Source of the DNA: Aldehydirespirator sp965220485 | Lineage (GTDB): Bacteria; Actinomycetota; Acidimicrobiia; Acidimicrobiales; Aldehydirespiratoraceae | DNA: 64,000 nucleotides | NCBI GenBank assembly: GCA_965220485.1 | Contig: OZ244832.1 | Span: 2,914,001 to 2,978,000 of the forward strand | Reading direction: 5' to 3' | Part shown: piece after piece, positions 8,170 through 17,160 of the stretch | Layout of the letters: every line of letters starts with the position of its first letter | Numbering within the stretch: position 1 is the stretch's first letter | Notes under the pieces: generated by a model | What the model was told of the DNA's origin: nothing | Seen by the model: only the letters and a program-made list of their open reading frames with translations | The model's database searches: none | Translations under genes and position numbers: made by a program

Positions 8170-8793
8170 TCACGACGGCTTGTCCGGCTCGGCGGCGGCC
8201 AGCCAGTCCAGGTAGTCGGCGACAGCCGCGCCCATCGGGTACTCCACCCGGTAGCCGAGATCGCGGCGAGACGCGGTGAGGTCCATGGGGCTGGTCGGAT
8301 TGCCGTACTTGGTCTCCGAGGCCAGCTTCATCGAGGCGTACAGCGACGGCGGGTACTCGCTCACCACACTGAGAGTGAAGTCCTCCACGGTGTCGTCGGC
8401 GGGAGCAACCCGGCGCCGCCCCATCGTCACCACCGTCGAGCTGCAGAACACCACCCGCCGAAGACCCGCCAGCCGAACCGCCTCCAACACGTTGAGGGTG
8501 CCCATGACATTCACCCTCACGCCCGCTACCGGGCGGGGGATCAGATCCCGGGTGAGCAGCGACGCGGTGTGGATGATCCGGTCGACGCCATAGGACTCGA
8601 CGGCTCGAAGCAGATCGCCGATGTCGCCGATGTCGCCCTTGACCAGCTCCACCGAACCGCCGGCCAACCTCTCGGACAGGTTCCGCTCGCTGAAGCCGAT
8701 GTCGTAGAGGACGGGCCGCTCGCCTCGCTCGGAGACGATTCGGGCCGCGGCCAGCGAGCCGAGCATCCCGGCCCCAGTGATCAGCGTGGTCAT
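8170..8793 (-). CDS. NAD-dependent epimerase/dehydratase, internally shortened
   Basis: A Rossmann-fold SDR-extended protein: TLITGAGMLGSLAAARIV (nucleotide binding, residues 3-20), HTASLL, CSSTVV and the catalytic YASMK (residues 152-156). After SETKYGN at about residue 164 the sequence jumps to PTSPMDLTASRRDLGYRVEY, which in relatives is the extreme C-terminus. Roughly 100 residues of the substrate-binding part are missing, giving 207 residues instead of about 300. The join is in frame near 8300. It is probably a deletion derivative with lost or altered activity. It is convergent with the MFS gene. Confidence 0.7.
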   Translation of the reverse strand: MTTLITGAGMLGSLAAARIVSERGERPVLYDIGFSERNLSERLAGGSVELVKGDIGDIGDLLRAVESYGVDRIIHTASLLTRDLIPRPVAGVRVNVMGTLNVLEAVRLAGLRRVVFCSSTVVTMGRRRVAPADDTVEDFTLSVVSEYPPSLYASMKLASETKYGNPTSPMDLTASRRDLGYRVEYPMGAAVADYLDWLAAAEPDKPS

Positions 8794-8982
8794 CGCTCAT
8801 CCCCTTTCGGCGCCCGACGACCGGCCGGGCCGCCCCGCCGCTCGCCGCGGCGGGAACCGACGTCCACCGGCTGTTCGGCGGACGGTCGGACGCGCCCGAC
8901 TGTCTACCGGGCCCGATTGCTCAGCTTCCTATCGGGACCGGCGAGCCTGTAACATCGGCCAGCGGCCACGGAGGACCTGATC

Positions 8983-9645
8983 TTGAACGACAACGACAGC
9001 GAGCGGCCTTTGCGAGAGGTGGTCGCCGGCCAGCTTCGCTTGATGATCATCGACGGGGAGCTGAAACCGGGCCAGCGGCTGGTCGAGGGCCAGCTCGCGC
9101 AGCGGCTGGGGGTGAGCCGAAACCCAGTGCGGGAAGCCATGCGCTCGCTGGAGGCGACCGGTCTCATCGAGGTTGTGCCAAGGCGGGGCGCCCACGTGTG
9201 CGCCGTCGACAGGTGCGAGGTGCACCACATCCAGCAGATCAGGATCCTCGTTGAGGGATACGCAGTGGAACATGCGGCCTTGCGCCAGGACGTCGAGAGC
9301 ATCGAGCGGATCCGCCAATGCATGGACAAGGGTCGCCGAGCGACCGAACGGGGCGACCCGGTCACAGCCTCGGTCTGTCACCGGGAGTTCCACATCGCGG
9401 TGGAGAAAGCGGCCGGCATCCCCTTCCTCCAGCAAGTGCTCGACCCGCTCCGCCAGCAAACTGAGCTGGTCTTCTCGGTGGTGACCGACAGCCGCGGCGA
9501 CATCACCTGGGAAGAGCACGAAGCCATCTACAACGCCATCGCATCCGGCGACCCCCAGCAGGCCAGGGACATGAGCCGCAAGCACATCATGAACGCGCTG
9601 GAGTCGTTCCAGATGGCCATCGAGTCGACGACGGCGATCTCGTAG
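8983..9645 (+). CDS. GntR-family transcriptional regulator with FCD domain
   Basis: A 220-residue FadR-subfamily regulator. The winged helix-turn-helix is at residues 10-75 (PLREVVAGQLRLMIIDGEL, GQLAQRLGVSRNPVREAMRSL, GLIEVVPRRGAHV), followed by an all-helical FCD effector domain with metal/ligand residues in FHIAVEKAAG and WEEHEAIYNAIASGD. It starts at TTG with GGAGGA eight bases upstream; no ATG is nearby. FCD regulators sense organic acids, and the GTATAC palindromes at 3983-4024 and 6566-6588 fit the operator type of this group. It is the only such regulator near them. Confidence 0.9.
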   Translation: MNDNDSERPLREVVAGQLRLMIIDGELKPGQRLVEGQLAQRLGVSRNPVREAMRSLEATGLIEVVPRRGAHVCAVDRCEVHHIQQIRILVEGYAVEHAALRQDVESIERIRQCMDKGRRATERGDPVTASVCHREFHIAVEKAAGIPFLQQVLDPLRQQTELVFSVVTDSRGDITWEEHEAIYNAIASGDPQQARDMSRKHIMNALESFQMAIESTTAIS

Positions 9646-9786
9646 AGGCCGAGCGGGTAGGCGGCAATTCGTGAGGGTCGTGGCGAGGCACTCAGTGAGG
9701 CCGTGGCCCGAGCGGCCCGTGAGCGCAGCGAACAGGAGCAGAAAATACGACGCTTCACCGCGAGGCGGCATCACCCGCCCGCGCAT
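9646..9786 (-). repeat. dispersed intergenic repeat, copy 2
   Basis: This starts GAGGCCGAGCGGGTAGGCGG immediately after the GntR stop codon and continues through GTGAGGCCGTGGCCCGAGCG and GAGCGCAGCGAACAGGAGC to a CCGCGAGGCGG tail. Same orientation as copy 1. It fills the whole gap before the mutase-aldolase gene. Confidence 0.85.
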
Positions 9787-9794
9787 GTTCTGAG

Positions 9795-12407
9795 TTGACA
9801 CCACAGCCGCCCGCAGCCGGGCCCGGCCCGGTTCGGCGAAGCGAAGCCGACGTGCGAAAGGAAGCCGAGCGGTGGCTGGGCACCGACCCGGACCCCGGCA
9901 CCCGGTCGGAACTGCAAGCCCTGCTGACCGGCGACCCAGCCGAGTTGCGGCGTCGCTTCACCGGACGGCTCTCCTTCGGGACGGCCGGCATCCGGGGCCC
10001 CATGGGCGCGGGGCCGGCCCGCATGAACCGGGTGCTGGTACGCATCGTGGCCTCGGCGCTGGCCGAGCGGCTGCTGCAGGACGCCAGCGGCGAAGCAGCC
10101 GTGGTCGTGGGGTACGACGCCCGTCACCAGAGCACCGACTTCGCCTCCGACACGGCCCGGGTGCTGGCCGGGCGGGGGATCGCAGTGACCATGCTGCCGA
10201 TGCCGACGCCCACACCGGTGCTGGCCTTCGCCGTGAAGCATCTCGCAGCGTCGGCCGGCGTGATGGTGACCGCCAGCCACAACCCGCGCTCCGACAACGG
10301 CTACAAGGTCTACTGGCGGGACGGCAACCAACTCGCCGCACCTATCGACGAAGAGATCAGCCAGATCATCGACCGCACCGCACCGCTGGCCGAGTCCGAC
10401 CTGGCCCCCGACGACCACATCCGCATAGCGACCGCCGGCGACGACCTGGTTGAGGCCTACCTGGACGCGGTGGTGGGACTGCTGGCACCGGACGGGCCGC
10501 GTGCAGTGCGCATGGCCTACACGCCGCTACACGGCGTGGGGGCCGCAACGTTCCTGCAAGCTGTGTCCAAAGCCGGATTCGACCCGCCCGCAGTAGTGGC
10601 CGACCAGGCCGAGCCCGATCCCGAATTCCCCACCGCCCCGTTCCCTAACCCCGAGGAGACCGGCGTGCTCGACCGGCTCCTGGGACTGGCCGCGGACACG
10701 GGCGCGGACGTGGCCCTGGCCCACGACCCCGACGCCGACCGGCTGGCGGTGGCGGTGCCCGAGGGCCAGCGCTGGCGGCTGCTGACCGGCGACGAGACGG
10801 GCTGCCTGCTGGCCGAGCACCTGCTTCTCCGGGCCGATCCTCGCCCCGGGCCCGACCCGGCCGCGGGGCGGCGGAGACTGGTAATCAACACGGTGGTGTC
10901 GTCGCGGCTGCTGCCCCGCATCGCCGCCGACCACGGTGCCGACTGGGCCGAGACGCTCACCGGCTTCAAATGGATCATGCAGGCCCACTCGCAGCGGGCC
11001 GCCCGCCACGACCTGGTGCTGGCCTACGAGGACGCGCTCGGCTACGCGGTGGGCGAGGTCGTCAGGGACAAGGACGGCATCGGCGCAGCGCTGGTGATGG
11101 CCGAGCTCGTCGCCGACCTCAAGCGCGAAGGACGAGCCCTGGGCGACCTCCTCGACGACCTCCACCGCCGCCACGGTGTGCACGCCACCGGGCAGCGCTC
11201 GGTCCGCTTCGAAGCCGCCGCCGGCAACGAGCAGATGAAGAGGGCCATGGCTGCGCTGCGCGAGGCCCCGCCCACCGAGTTGGCCGGAGCCGCGGTGACC
11301 GCGGTGAATGACCTCGCGGACGGTTCCTCGCATCTGCCGCGAGCGGATGTTGTGGTGCTCGAGCTCTACGGAATCGAAACCAGGGTGATCGTCAGGCCCA
11401 GCGGGACCGAGCCCAAGATGAAGGTCTACGCCGAGGCGGTTGTCGCCCCGGGCAGCGGCGACGACGACGGCACGCGGCTGCGCTCAGCTCGGGTCGAGGC
11501 TCGCACGAGGATCACGGAGGTGCTGGACGCGGCCGTCCGGCATGTGGCCGACCCCGAGCGACACGAACGTGACCGCGCCCCGGCCGCGACAGGCGGCTCC
11601 CGCACAGACGAGAGCGCGGCCCAGAAGGCGGATCTCTCGGACGCGACCCGAGCCGACGACCTGCGACTGGTGGTGCGCTGCACCGACCTGACCACGCTGG
11701 AGGGTGACGACACACCGGGGCGGATCCGGGCGCTGTGCTCCCGGGCGGTGCGTCCCGACCCAGCCGATCCCACTGTGGGACCGGTGGCCGCGGTGTGCGT
11801 CTATCCAGCGCTGGCGGGCCTGGCGGCCGAGCTGCTGGCAGGCACACCGGTGGCAGTGGCCAGCGTGGCTGGGGCCTTCCCGAGCGGCCTGTCCCCCCTG
11901 GGCGTGCGGGTGGCCGAGGTGAGGGCGGCGGTGGCCGCGGGCGCGCAGGAGATCGACACCGTGCTCAATCGCTCCGCCTTCCTGTCGGGTCGCGCCGATG
12001 AGGCCGCGGCCGACCTGCGGGCGCTGCGGGAAGCGGCGGGCGTGGCCCATTTCAAGGTGATCCTGGAGGTCTGCGAGCTCGGCTCGGCTGAAGCGATCAC
12101 CGAAGCGACCCGGCTGGCCGTCGACGCGGGCGCCGACATGGTCAAGACCTCCACCGGCAAGGGATCCGCAGGTGCTTCGCCCGAAGCGGTGCTGGCAATG
12201 GCCGAGACCGTGGCCGCGCACTGCGCCGCCGGTGGCCGGCCGGTGGGCCTCAAGGTGGCGGGCGGGGTGCGCACCGCCGCCGACGCCGTTGGATACCTCG
12301 ACATCGTGCGCTCGGTGCTGGGCGAGGACTGGCTGGTGCCCGACCGTCTCCGCTTCGGCGCCTCCAGCCTGCTGACCGACGTGATCTCCGCACTCGCCTC
12401 AACCTAG
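9795..12407 (+). CDS. phosphosugar mutase fused to deoxyribose-phosphate aldolase
   Basis: An 870-residue natural fusion. Residues about 20-580 are an alpha-D-phosphohexomutase-type enzyme: phosphoserine loop TASHNP (Ser161), metal loop DPDADR (311-316) and phosphate-binding RPSGTEPK (534-541). Residues about 620-870 are DeoC: Asp721 in EIDTVLNRSAF, Schiff-base Lys784 in KTSTGKG and Lys820 in LKVAGGVRT. A mutase acting as phosphopentomutase would give deoxyribose-5-phosphate, which DeoC splits to acetaldehyde and glyceraldehyde-3-phosphate, so the fusion couples two successive steps of deoxynucleoside salvage. The mutase substrate is inferred from the partner. The start is TTG at 9795, just past the repeat. 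The linker (550-620) is polar and acidic. Confidence 0.9.
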   Translation: MTPQPPAAGPGPVRRSEADVRKEAERWLGTDPDPGTRSELQALLTGDPAELRRRFTGRLSFGTAGIRGPMGAGPARMNRVLVRIVASALAERLLQDASGEAAVVVGYDARHQSTDFASDTARVLAGRGIAVTMLPMPTPTPVLAFAVKHLAASAGVMVTASHNPRSDNGYKVYWRDGNQLAAPIDEEISQIIDRTAPLAESDLAPDDHIRIATAGDDLVEAYLDAVVGLLAPDGPRAVRMAYTPLHGVGAATFLQAVSKAGFDPPAVVADQAEPDPEFPTAPFPNPEETGVLDRLLGLAADTGADVALAHDPDADRLAVAVPEGQRWRLLTGDETGCLLAEHLLLRADPRPGPDPAAGRRRLVINTVVSSRLLPRIAADHGADWAETLTGFKWIMQAHSQRAARHDLVLAYEDALGYAVGEVVRDKDGIGAALVMAELVADLKREGRALGDLLDDLHRRHGVHATGQRSVRFEAAAGNEQMKRAMAALREAPPTELAGAAVTAVNDLADGSSHLPRADVVVLELYGIETRVIVRPSGTEPKMKVYAEAVVAPGSGDDDGTRLRSARVEARTRITEVLDAAVRHVADPERHERDRAPAATGGSRTDESAAQKADLSDATRADDLRLVVRCTDLTTLEGDDTPGRIRALCSRAVRPDPADPTVGPVAAVCVYPALAGLAAELLAGTPVAVASVAGAFPSGLSPLGVRVAEVRAAVAAGAQEIDTVLNRSAFLSGRADEAAADLRALREAAGVAHFKVILEVCELGSAEAITEATRLAVDAGADMVKTSTGKGSAGASPEAVLAMAETVAAHCAAGGRPVGLKVAGGVRTAADAVGYLDIVRSVLGEDWLVPDRLRFGASSLLTDVISALAST

Positions 12408-12429
12408 GAACCCGCGCCGGTAGGTGTGC

Positions 12430-12550
12430 GGCTACGCGGTGAAGCACCGTGTTTCCCGCTCTGGTTCGCTCCGCTCACGGGCCGCTCGGGCCACGGCCTC
12501 GCTAGCGCCTTGTGAGTCCTCGTGAAACTGCTGCCTACCCGCTCGGCCTC
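12430..12550 (+). repeat. dispersed intergenic repeat, copy 3
   Basis: This is in the reverse orientation to copies 1 and 2: CGGTGAAGCACCGTGTTTCC, CGCTCTGGTTCGCTCCGCTC, ACGGGCCGCTCGGGCCACGG, CCTCGC, ending CTACCCGCTCGGCCTC. It occupies the gap between the mutase-aldolase and potA genes. Confidence 0.85.
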
Positions 12551-12596
12551 ATGGGCGATCCCAGTGGGGCATAATGCGCGGTCTAGGAGGGTTCCC

Positions 12597-13676
12597 ATGA
12601 CCGGAGCTGTAGCCGCCGTCGAGATCGAGGGCGTCACCAAGCGCTTCGACGAGGTCGTCGCCGTCGACCGCCTCGACCTCGCCATCGGCGACGGGGAGTT
12701 CTTCGCCCTGTTGGGCCCGTCCGGATGCGGCAAGACCACCACCCTGCGGATGATCGCCGGTCTCGATTTCCCCTCCGAGGGCCGGCTGCGGATCTTCGGC
12801 GAGAATGTGGGCACGCTGCCCCCCAACAAGCGCCCGGTCAACACCGTGTTCCAGAACTACGCGCTGTTCCCCCACATGTCCATCGCCGACAACGTGGGCT
12901 TCGGCCTGCGCATGCAGAAGGTGAACCGCGGCGAGATCACGACCCGAGTGGCCGAGGCCCTCGATCTCGTGCAGCTCGGCGACATGGGCCGGCGGCGCCC
13001 CGATCAGCTGTCGGGCGGGCAGCAGCAGCGGGTCGCGCTGGCCAGGGCGCTGGTGAACCGGCCCAAGGTGCTGCTGCTGGACGAGCCCCTCGGCGCACTC
13101 GACCTGAAGCTCCGCCAAGGCATGCAGGTCGAGCTCAAGAGCCTGCAACGAGAGGTGGGCATCACGTTCGTGTTCGTCACCCACGACCAGGAGGAGGCGC
13201 TCACCATGAGCGACCGGGTGGCCATCCTGGATCAGGGCCGGCTGCTGCAGGTGGGCACGCCCGAGGAGGTCTACGATCACCCCGCCAACCGGTTCGTGGC
13301 CGACTTCATCGGCCGGGCCAACCTGCTGGAGGCCACCGTCAAATCGCCGCAGGAGATCTGCCTGGCCAACGGGTCGATGGTGGCCTGCGGCACCGACCAC
13401 CCGGCCGGCACCAAGGTGGCCCTGACCCTGCGGCCTGAACGGGCCGACCTCAAGCCCAGGGACCCCGGCGCGCCGGGTCCAGAATCGGTTCCGCACATCG
13501 ACGGCACAGTCGCCAGGGTCACCTACGTGGGCAACGCCGTGAGCTACGGGGTGGGTGTGGACTGGATGATGATCGACGTGCGGATGGAGAACCGGCCCGG
13601 ACAGGACCGCTTCGAGGTGGGCGACGACGTGACCATCACCTGGCATCCCGACGCGGTGGCCGTGGTCACCGAGTAG
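12597..13676 (+). CDS. potA: spermidine/putrescine-type ABC transporter ATPase
   Basis: A 359-residue ATP-binding subunit: Walker A GPSGCGKTTT, Q-loop QNYALFPHM, signature LSGGQQQRVALARAL, Walker B VLLLDEPLGALD and the switch His in VTHDQEEAL, followed by a C-terminal TOBE domain (LTLRPERADL). The start at 12597 follows AGGAGG by five bases; a longer frame reaches back into the repeat and is rejected. It powers polyamine uptake with the products of the three genes downstream. It is first in a tight potA-B-C-D operon with a 14-bp gap and then two 4-bp overlaps. Confidence 0.95.
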   Translation: MTGAVAAVEIEGVTKRFDEVVAVDRLDLAIGDGEFFALLGPSGCGKTTTLRMIAGLDFPSEGRLRIFGENVGTLPPNKRPVNTVFQNYALFPHMSIADNVGFGLRMQKVNRGEITTRVAEALDLVQLGDMGRRRPDQLSGGQQQRVALARALVNRPKVLLLDEPLGALDLKLRQGMQVELKSLQREVGITFVFVTHDQEEALTMSDRVAILDQGRLLQVGTPEEVYDHPANRFVADFIGRANLLEATVKSPQEICLANGSMVACGTDHPAGTKVALTLRPERADLKPRDPGAPGPESVPHIDGTVARVTYVGNAVSYGVGVDWMMIDVRMENRPGQDRFEVGDDVTITWHPDAVAVVTE

Positions 13677-13690
13677 GGAACGGGCTGCCA

Positions 13691-14593
13691 ATGGCGAGCA
13701 CTGCCACTGCCACGCGGGAAGAGCCCGCAGTGGCGCGCACCGTAGAGGAGTCGGCGCTGCGGGCCGAGTCCCGTCGAGGGTTCCTGCTCGCGCTGCCCGC
13801 CTACGCCTACCTCGTACTGCTGTTCGCGGTGCCGCTGGTGATCGTGGTGGTGTACTCCTTCGCCACCCGCAACCGGTTCGGCGGCACCGACCTGGCCGGC
13901 TGGAACCTCGACTCCTACCGCAAGCTGTCCGAGCCCGTGGTGCGCGACATCGTGTTCCGGTCGGTGTGGCTGGCCGTGCTGACCACGGTGATCTGTCTGG
14001 CGCTGGCCTACCCCTTCGCCTACTTCCTGTCCACCTGCCGGCCCACGATCCGCAACGTGATGCTGGTGTTCGTGATGATCCCGTTCTGGTCGAACTTCCT
14101 GGTGCGCAACTACGCCTGGCGGGTGCTGCTGGGCACCGACGGCCTGGTGTCGGACATCTTCGAGTTCTTCGGGTTCGGGCCGACGGTGCTGCTGTTCACC
14201 AACTCCGCGGTGGTGCTGGGGCTGGTCTACGGCTTCCTGCCGTTCATGATCCTCCCCCTGTACGCGTCCATCGAGCGGATCGACCCTGCGCTGTTCGAAG
14301 CCGGCCGCGACCTGTACGCCTCCGGCTACCAGAGCTTCCGCCGCATCCTGCTGCCGCTGTCGATGCCCGGGGTGATCGCCGGGTCGATCCTGGTGTTCGT
14401 GCCCAGCCTGGGCGCCTACGTCACCCCCGAGGTGCTGGGCGGGGCCAAGACCACCCTGCTCGGCTCCTATGTCGTGGTCCAGTTCCTCACTGCTCGCAAC
14501 TGGCCCTTCGGGGCGTCGCTGTCGTTCGTGCTGATGGCGGTGATGCTGGTGGCCACGCTGGTGTACTTCCGCACCGGGGGCCGCAACCTGTGA
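13691..14593 (+). CDS. potB: spermidine/putrescine-type ABC permease
   Basis: A 300-residue inner-membrane permease with six predicted helices. The first is LALPAYAYLVLLFAVPLVIVVV, and the EAA loop that contacts the ATPase is EAGRDLYASGYQSFRRILLPL (about residues 203-223). PotB family signatures include NYAWRVLLGTDG and PSLGAYVTPEVLGG. Its stop overlaps the potC GTG start (GTGA), indicating translational coupling. Confidence 0.94.
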   Translation: MASTATATREEPAVARTVEESALRAESRRGFLLALPAYAYLVLLFAVPLVIVVVYSFATRNRFGGTDLAGWNLDSYRKLSEPVVRDIVFRSVWLAVLTTVICLALAYPFAYFLSTCRPTIRNVMLVFVMIPFWSNFLVRNYAWRVLLGTDGLVSDIFEFFGFGPTVLLFTNSAVVLGLVYGFLPFMILPLYASIERIDPALFEAGRDLYASGYQSFRRILLPLSMPGVIAGSILVFVPSLGAYVTPEVLGGAKTTLLGSYVVVQFLTARNWPFGASLSFVLMAVMLVATLVYFRTGGRNL

Positions 14594-15444
14594 GGCGCAG
14601 CACCCGCACGCGGGCCGCGGTGGCCACCCGCACGGCCCTTTCGGCGCAGGCCGTGGCGGTCTACGTGTTCTTTTATGCCCCGATCATCCTGCTGTTCGTC
14701 TTCTCGTTCAGCGATAGCCGCAACCCGGGCGTGTGGGGCGGCTTCACCCTCGACTGGTACGCCGAGTTCGCGGAGCACACAACCCTCCAGAAATCGCTGT
14801 GGGTGTCGGTGCGCGTCGCGGTGCTGTCCACGGTCGTGTCGGTGGTGCTGGGCACGCTTGCCGCGCTGGCCCTGGAGCGGTTCACGTTCCGGGGGCGACG
14901 GGTGTTCGACGCCCTGCTGTACCTGCCCATCATCGTGCCCGACGTGACCATGGCCGTGATGATCCTGCTGTTCTTCTCCCAGTTCTTCGACATGGTTGAC
15001 GCACTGTTCGGGATCGGCCTGCAGAAGGGCCTTAGCACGATCGCGCTGAGCCACATCGCCTTCAACATCAGCTTCGTGTCGGTAGTGGTGCGGGCCCGGC
15101 TGACCAACATGGACAGCCTCCTGGAGGAGGCCGCGCTCGACCTCTATGCCGGCCGCTGGCGGACCTTCCGTCATGTGACCCTGCCTCAGCTCGCGCCGGG
15201 CATCGCCGGCGGCGCGCTGCTGGCGCTCACGCTGTCGCTGGACGACGTGGTGATCACGCAGTTCGCCTCCGGCCCTGGCGCGACTACGCTGCCGGTGTTC
15301 GTGTTCGGACTCATCAGGAGGGGAGTCACGCCACTGATCAACGCGGTGTCGGTAGTGATGCTGGCCGCGTCGATCATGCTCGTGCTGTTGTCGCTGCTGG
15401 TCGCTCGGGCCCGCGGCGACGGAAAGGAATCAATACCGATATGA
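14590..15444 (+). CDS. potC: spermidine/putrescine-type ABC permease
   Basis: A 284-residue second permease half with six helices and the EAA loop EAALDLYAGRWRTFRHVTLP. The GTG start at 14590 overlaps the potB stop by four bases (GTGA). A longer upstream frame is only the out-of-frame shadow of potB. SLDDVVITQFASGPGATTLP is the usual PotC C-terminal signature. Its stop overlaps the potD start (ATGA). Confidence 0.94.
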   Translation: MRRSTRTRAAVATRTALSAQAVAVYVFFYAPIILLFVFSFSDSRNPGVWGGFTLDWYAEFAEHTTLQKSLWVSVRVAVLSTVVSVVLGTLAALALERFTFRGRRVFDALLYLPIIVPDVTMAVMILLFFSQFFDMVDALFGIGLQKGLSTIALSHIAFNISFVSVVVRARLTNMDSLLEEAALDLYAGRWRTFRHVTLPQLAPGIAGGALLALTLSLDDVVITQFASGPGATTLPVFVFGLIRRGVTPLINAVSVVMLAASIMLVLLSLLVARARGDGKESIPI

Positions 15445-16541
15445 GGAAACTCACCAAGACAATCGCCGCGCTGGCGGCGCTCACACTGCTGGCCGCCGCT
15501 TGCTCGGGGGGCGACGACGAGAGCGCAGCCGTCGGCTGCGAGCTGGACCAGGTCGACGGCGACCTCAACATGTACAACTGGTCGGAGTACATCGACGAGG
15601 AACTCCTAGAGCAGTTCGGGCAGGAGTACGGCGTCAGCTGGACGCTGGACACCTACGACTCCAACGAAGCCATGCAGCCGATCATCGCTGCGGGCAACAG
15701 CGGATACGACCTGATCGTACCGTCGGACTACATGGTTAAGATCCTCATCGCGGCAGGCAACATCACGCCGCTCGACTTCGACGCCATCCCCAACCGGGCC
15801 AACATCTCCTCGGACTTCGACAACCTGTCGTACGACCCGACCGGCGAGTACTCCGTGCCCTACCAGTGGGGAACCACCGGCATCGGCGTCAACACCGCGG
15901 AGGTCGGACCCGACTTCGACCGGAGCTGGGGCCTGATCTTCGACCCGGCCATGGCCGACCAGTTTGCGGGCAAGATCAGCCTGCTGAACGACCCGCGTGA
16001 GACGATGGGCGCGGCCCTCAAGTACCTGGGCTACTCGCTCAACACCACCGACGAAGCAGAACTCGACGCAGCCAAGCAGTTGATCGTCGACGCCCGGGAG
16101 CGCCTGGCCGCGTTCAACACCGACTCGGCCGACGAGCTATTGACCAGCGGCGAGACCGTGATCGGCCACGGCTACTCGGGCGACATGTTCACGCAGTTCC
16201 TCGAGACCGACAATCCCGACGACTACGTGTACTTCGTGCCCCGCGAGGGCGGAACCCGCTGGATCGACAACATGGCGGTGGTGTTCGACGCGCAGAGCCC
16301 CTGCACGGCCCACACGTTCATCAACTTCATGCTGCAGGCCGACACCGGCGCCGCGCTGTCGAACTACAACTACTACTCCACGCCCAACCAGGCCGCATTC
16401 GACGGGCTCGACGAGGATCTGCTCGATTTCGTGAACGATCCCGACGTGATCCCCGGCGGCGTGGGGTCGCTGGAGGAGATCCAGGACACAGGCGACTTCG
16501 AGGTCAACTACTCCGACGCCTTCATCGAGGCCAAGGGCTAG
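15441..16541 (+). CDS. potD: spermidine/putrescine-type substrate-binding lipoprotein
   Basis: A 366-residue binding protein with a lipoprotein signal (MRKLTKTIAALAALTLLAAAC, cleavage before Cys). The mature part has LNMYNWSEYIDEELLEQFG and YDLIVPSDYMVKIL, standard for PotD/PotF polyamine receptors. WGTTGIGVN and RWIDNMAVVFDA line the ligand cleft. It completes the operon and delivers polyamine to PotBC. Its TAG stop shares the palindrome CTAG with the stop of the convergent acetyltransferase gene. Confidence 0.94.
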   Translation: MRKLTKTIAALAALTLLAAACSGGDDESAAVGCELDQVDGDLNMYNWSEYIDEELLEQFGQEYGVSWTLDTYDSNEAMQPIIAAGNSGYDLIVPSDYMVKILIAAGNITPLDFDAIPNRANISSDFDNLSYDPTGEYSVPYQWGTTGIGVNTAEVGPDFDRSWGLIFDPAMADQFAGKISLLNDPRETMGAALKYLGYSLNTTDEAELDAAKQLIVDARERLAAFNTDSADELLTSGETVIGHGYSGDMFTQFLETDNPDDYVYFVPREGGTRWIDNMAVVFDAQSPCTAHTFINFMLQADTGAALSNYNYYSTPNQAAFDGLDEDLLDFVNDPDVIPGGVGSLEEIQDTGDFEVNYSDAFIEAKG

Positions 16542-17149
16542 ACCTCGGCGCTGTCCGACCCGGCCGGGGCGCCCTCTCGAGGCGTCCCGGCCAGCGCATC
16601 AAGCGGGTCCGAGATCAGCAGGCTGGCAATGTCCTTCCAGCCGTAGGACACCTCCGGGAGGTCGGTCCCGCCGACCGCGAGGGTCCTCTGCCCGACCTGC
16701 TCGCCTCCCAGCGACTCGTAGAACCGGCGGGCGGGACGGTTGTCCTCGAGCACCCACAACAACATCGATGCGAACCCGCCGCGCAGCAACTGCCGGACCA
16801 CGGCCACGGCGAGTCGTCGCCCCACACCCCGCCGCTGGTGGTCTTGGAGTACGTAGACGGCGTAGACCTCACCGAGGTAGGTGGGATCGCCCTGACGCTC
16901 GGGGCCGCCACTCGCGAAGCCGACGATCTCGCCCTCGCCGGTCTCGGCGACGAATGTGCTGGTGGCGGGCTGGTTGGCCAAGAAGATGCCGTTCCACTGC
17001 GACTCCCTGGCCTCGTAGGAGAGGTTGGCCAGATAGTCCGGAGGGACGATGCCGGAGTACGCGGTCTGCCAGGTGTCGACGTGGACCCTTGCCAACGGAC
17101 CGGCATCGGCCGGGCCGGCCGCCCTCACTCGAATTGACGACATTCTCAC
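16538..17149 (-). CDS. GNAT-family N-acetyltransferase
   Basis: A 203-residue acetyltransferase with the GNAT fold. The acetyl-CoA loop is VLQDHQRRGVGRRLAVAVVRQL (about residues 100-121, R-x-x-G-x-G/R), followed by LWVLEDNRPARRFYESLGGE, the conserved beta5-alpha4 region. The N-terminus (IRVRAAGPADAGPLARVHVDTW) is typical of the general GNAT group. Substrate unknown. The last 30 residues are low complexity. It is convergent with potD, sharing the stop palindrome. An internal Met at residue 3 is an equally possible start. Confidence 0.88.
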   Translation of the reverse strand: MRMSSIRVRAAGPADAGPLARVHVDTWQTAYSGIVPPDYLANLSYEARESQWNGIFLANQPATSTFVAETGEGEIVGFASGGPERQGDPTYLGEVYAVYVLQDHQRRGVGRRLAVAVVRQLLRGGFASMLLWVLEDNRPARRFYESLGGEQVGQRTLAVGGTDLPEVSYGWKDIASLLISDPLDALAGTPREGAPAGSDSAEV

Positions 17150-17160
17150 TGCCGATCCGT

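Noticed and set aside
8090..8800. 236-codon minus-strand frame overlapping the epimerase
   Set aside because: Alternative frame of the epimerase gene, Arg/Gly-rich; only its last 17 codons resemble anything, and these are listed as a possible relic.
13966..14589. Upstream extension of the potC frame through potB
   Set aside because: Shadow of potB in another frame. The GTG overlapping the potB stop is the natural start.
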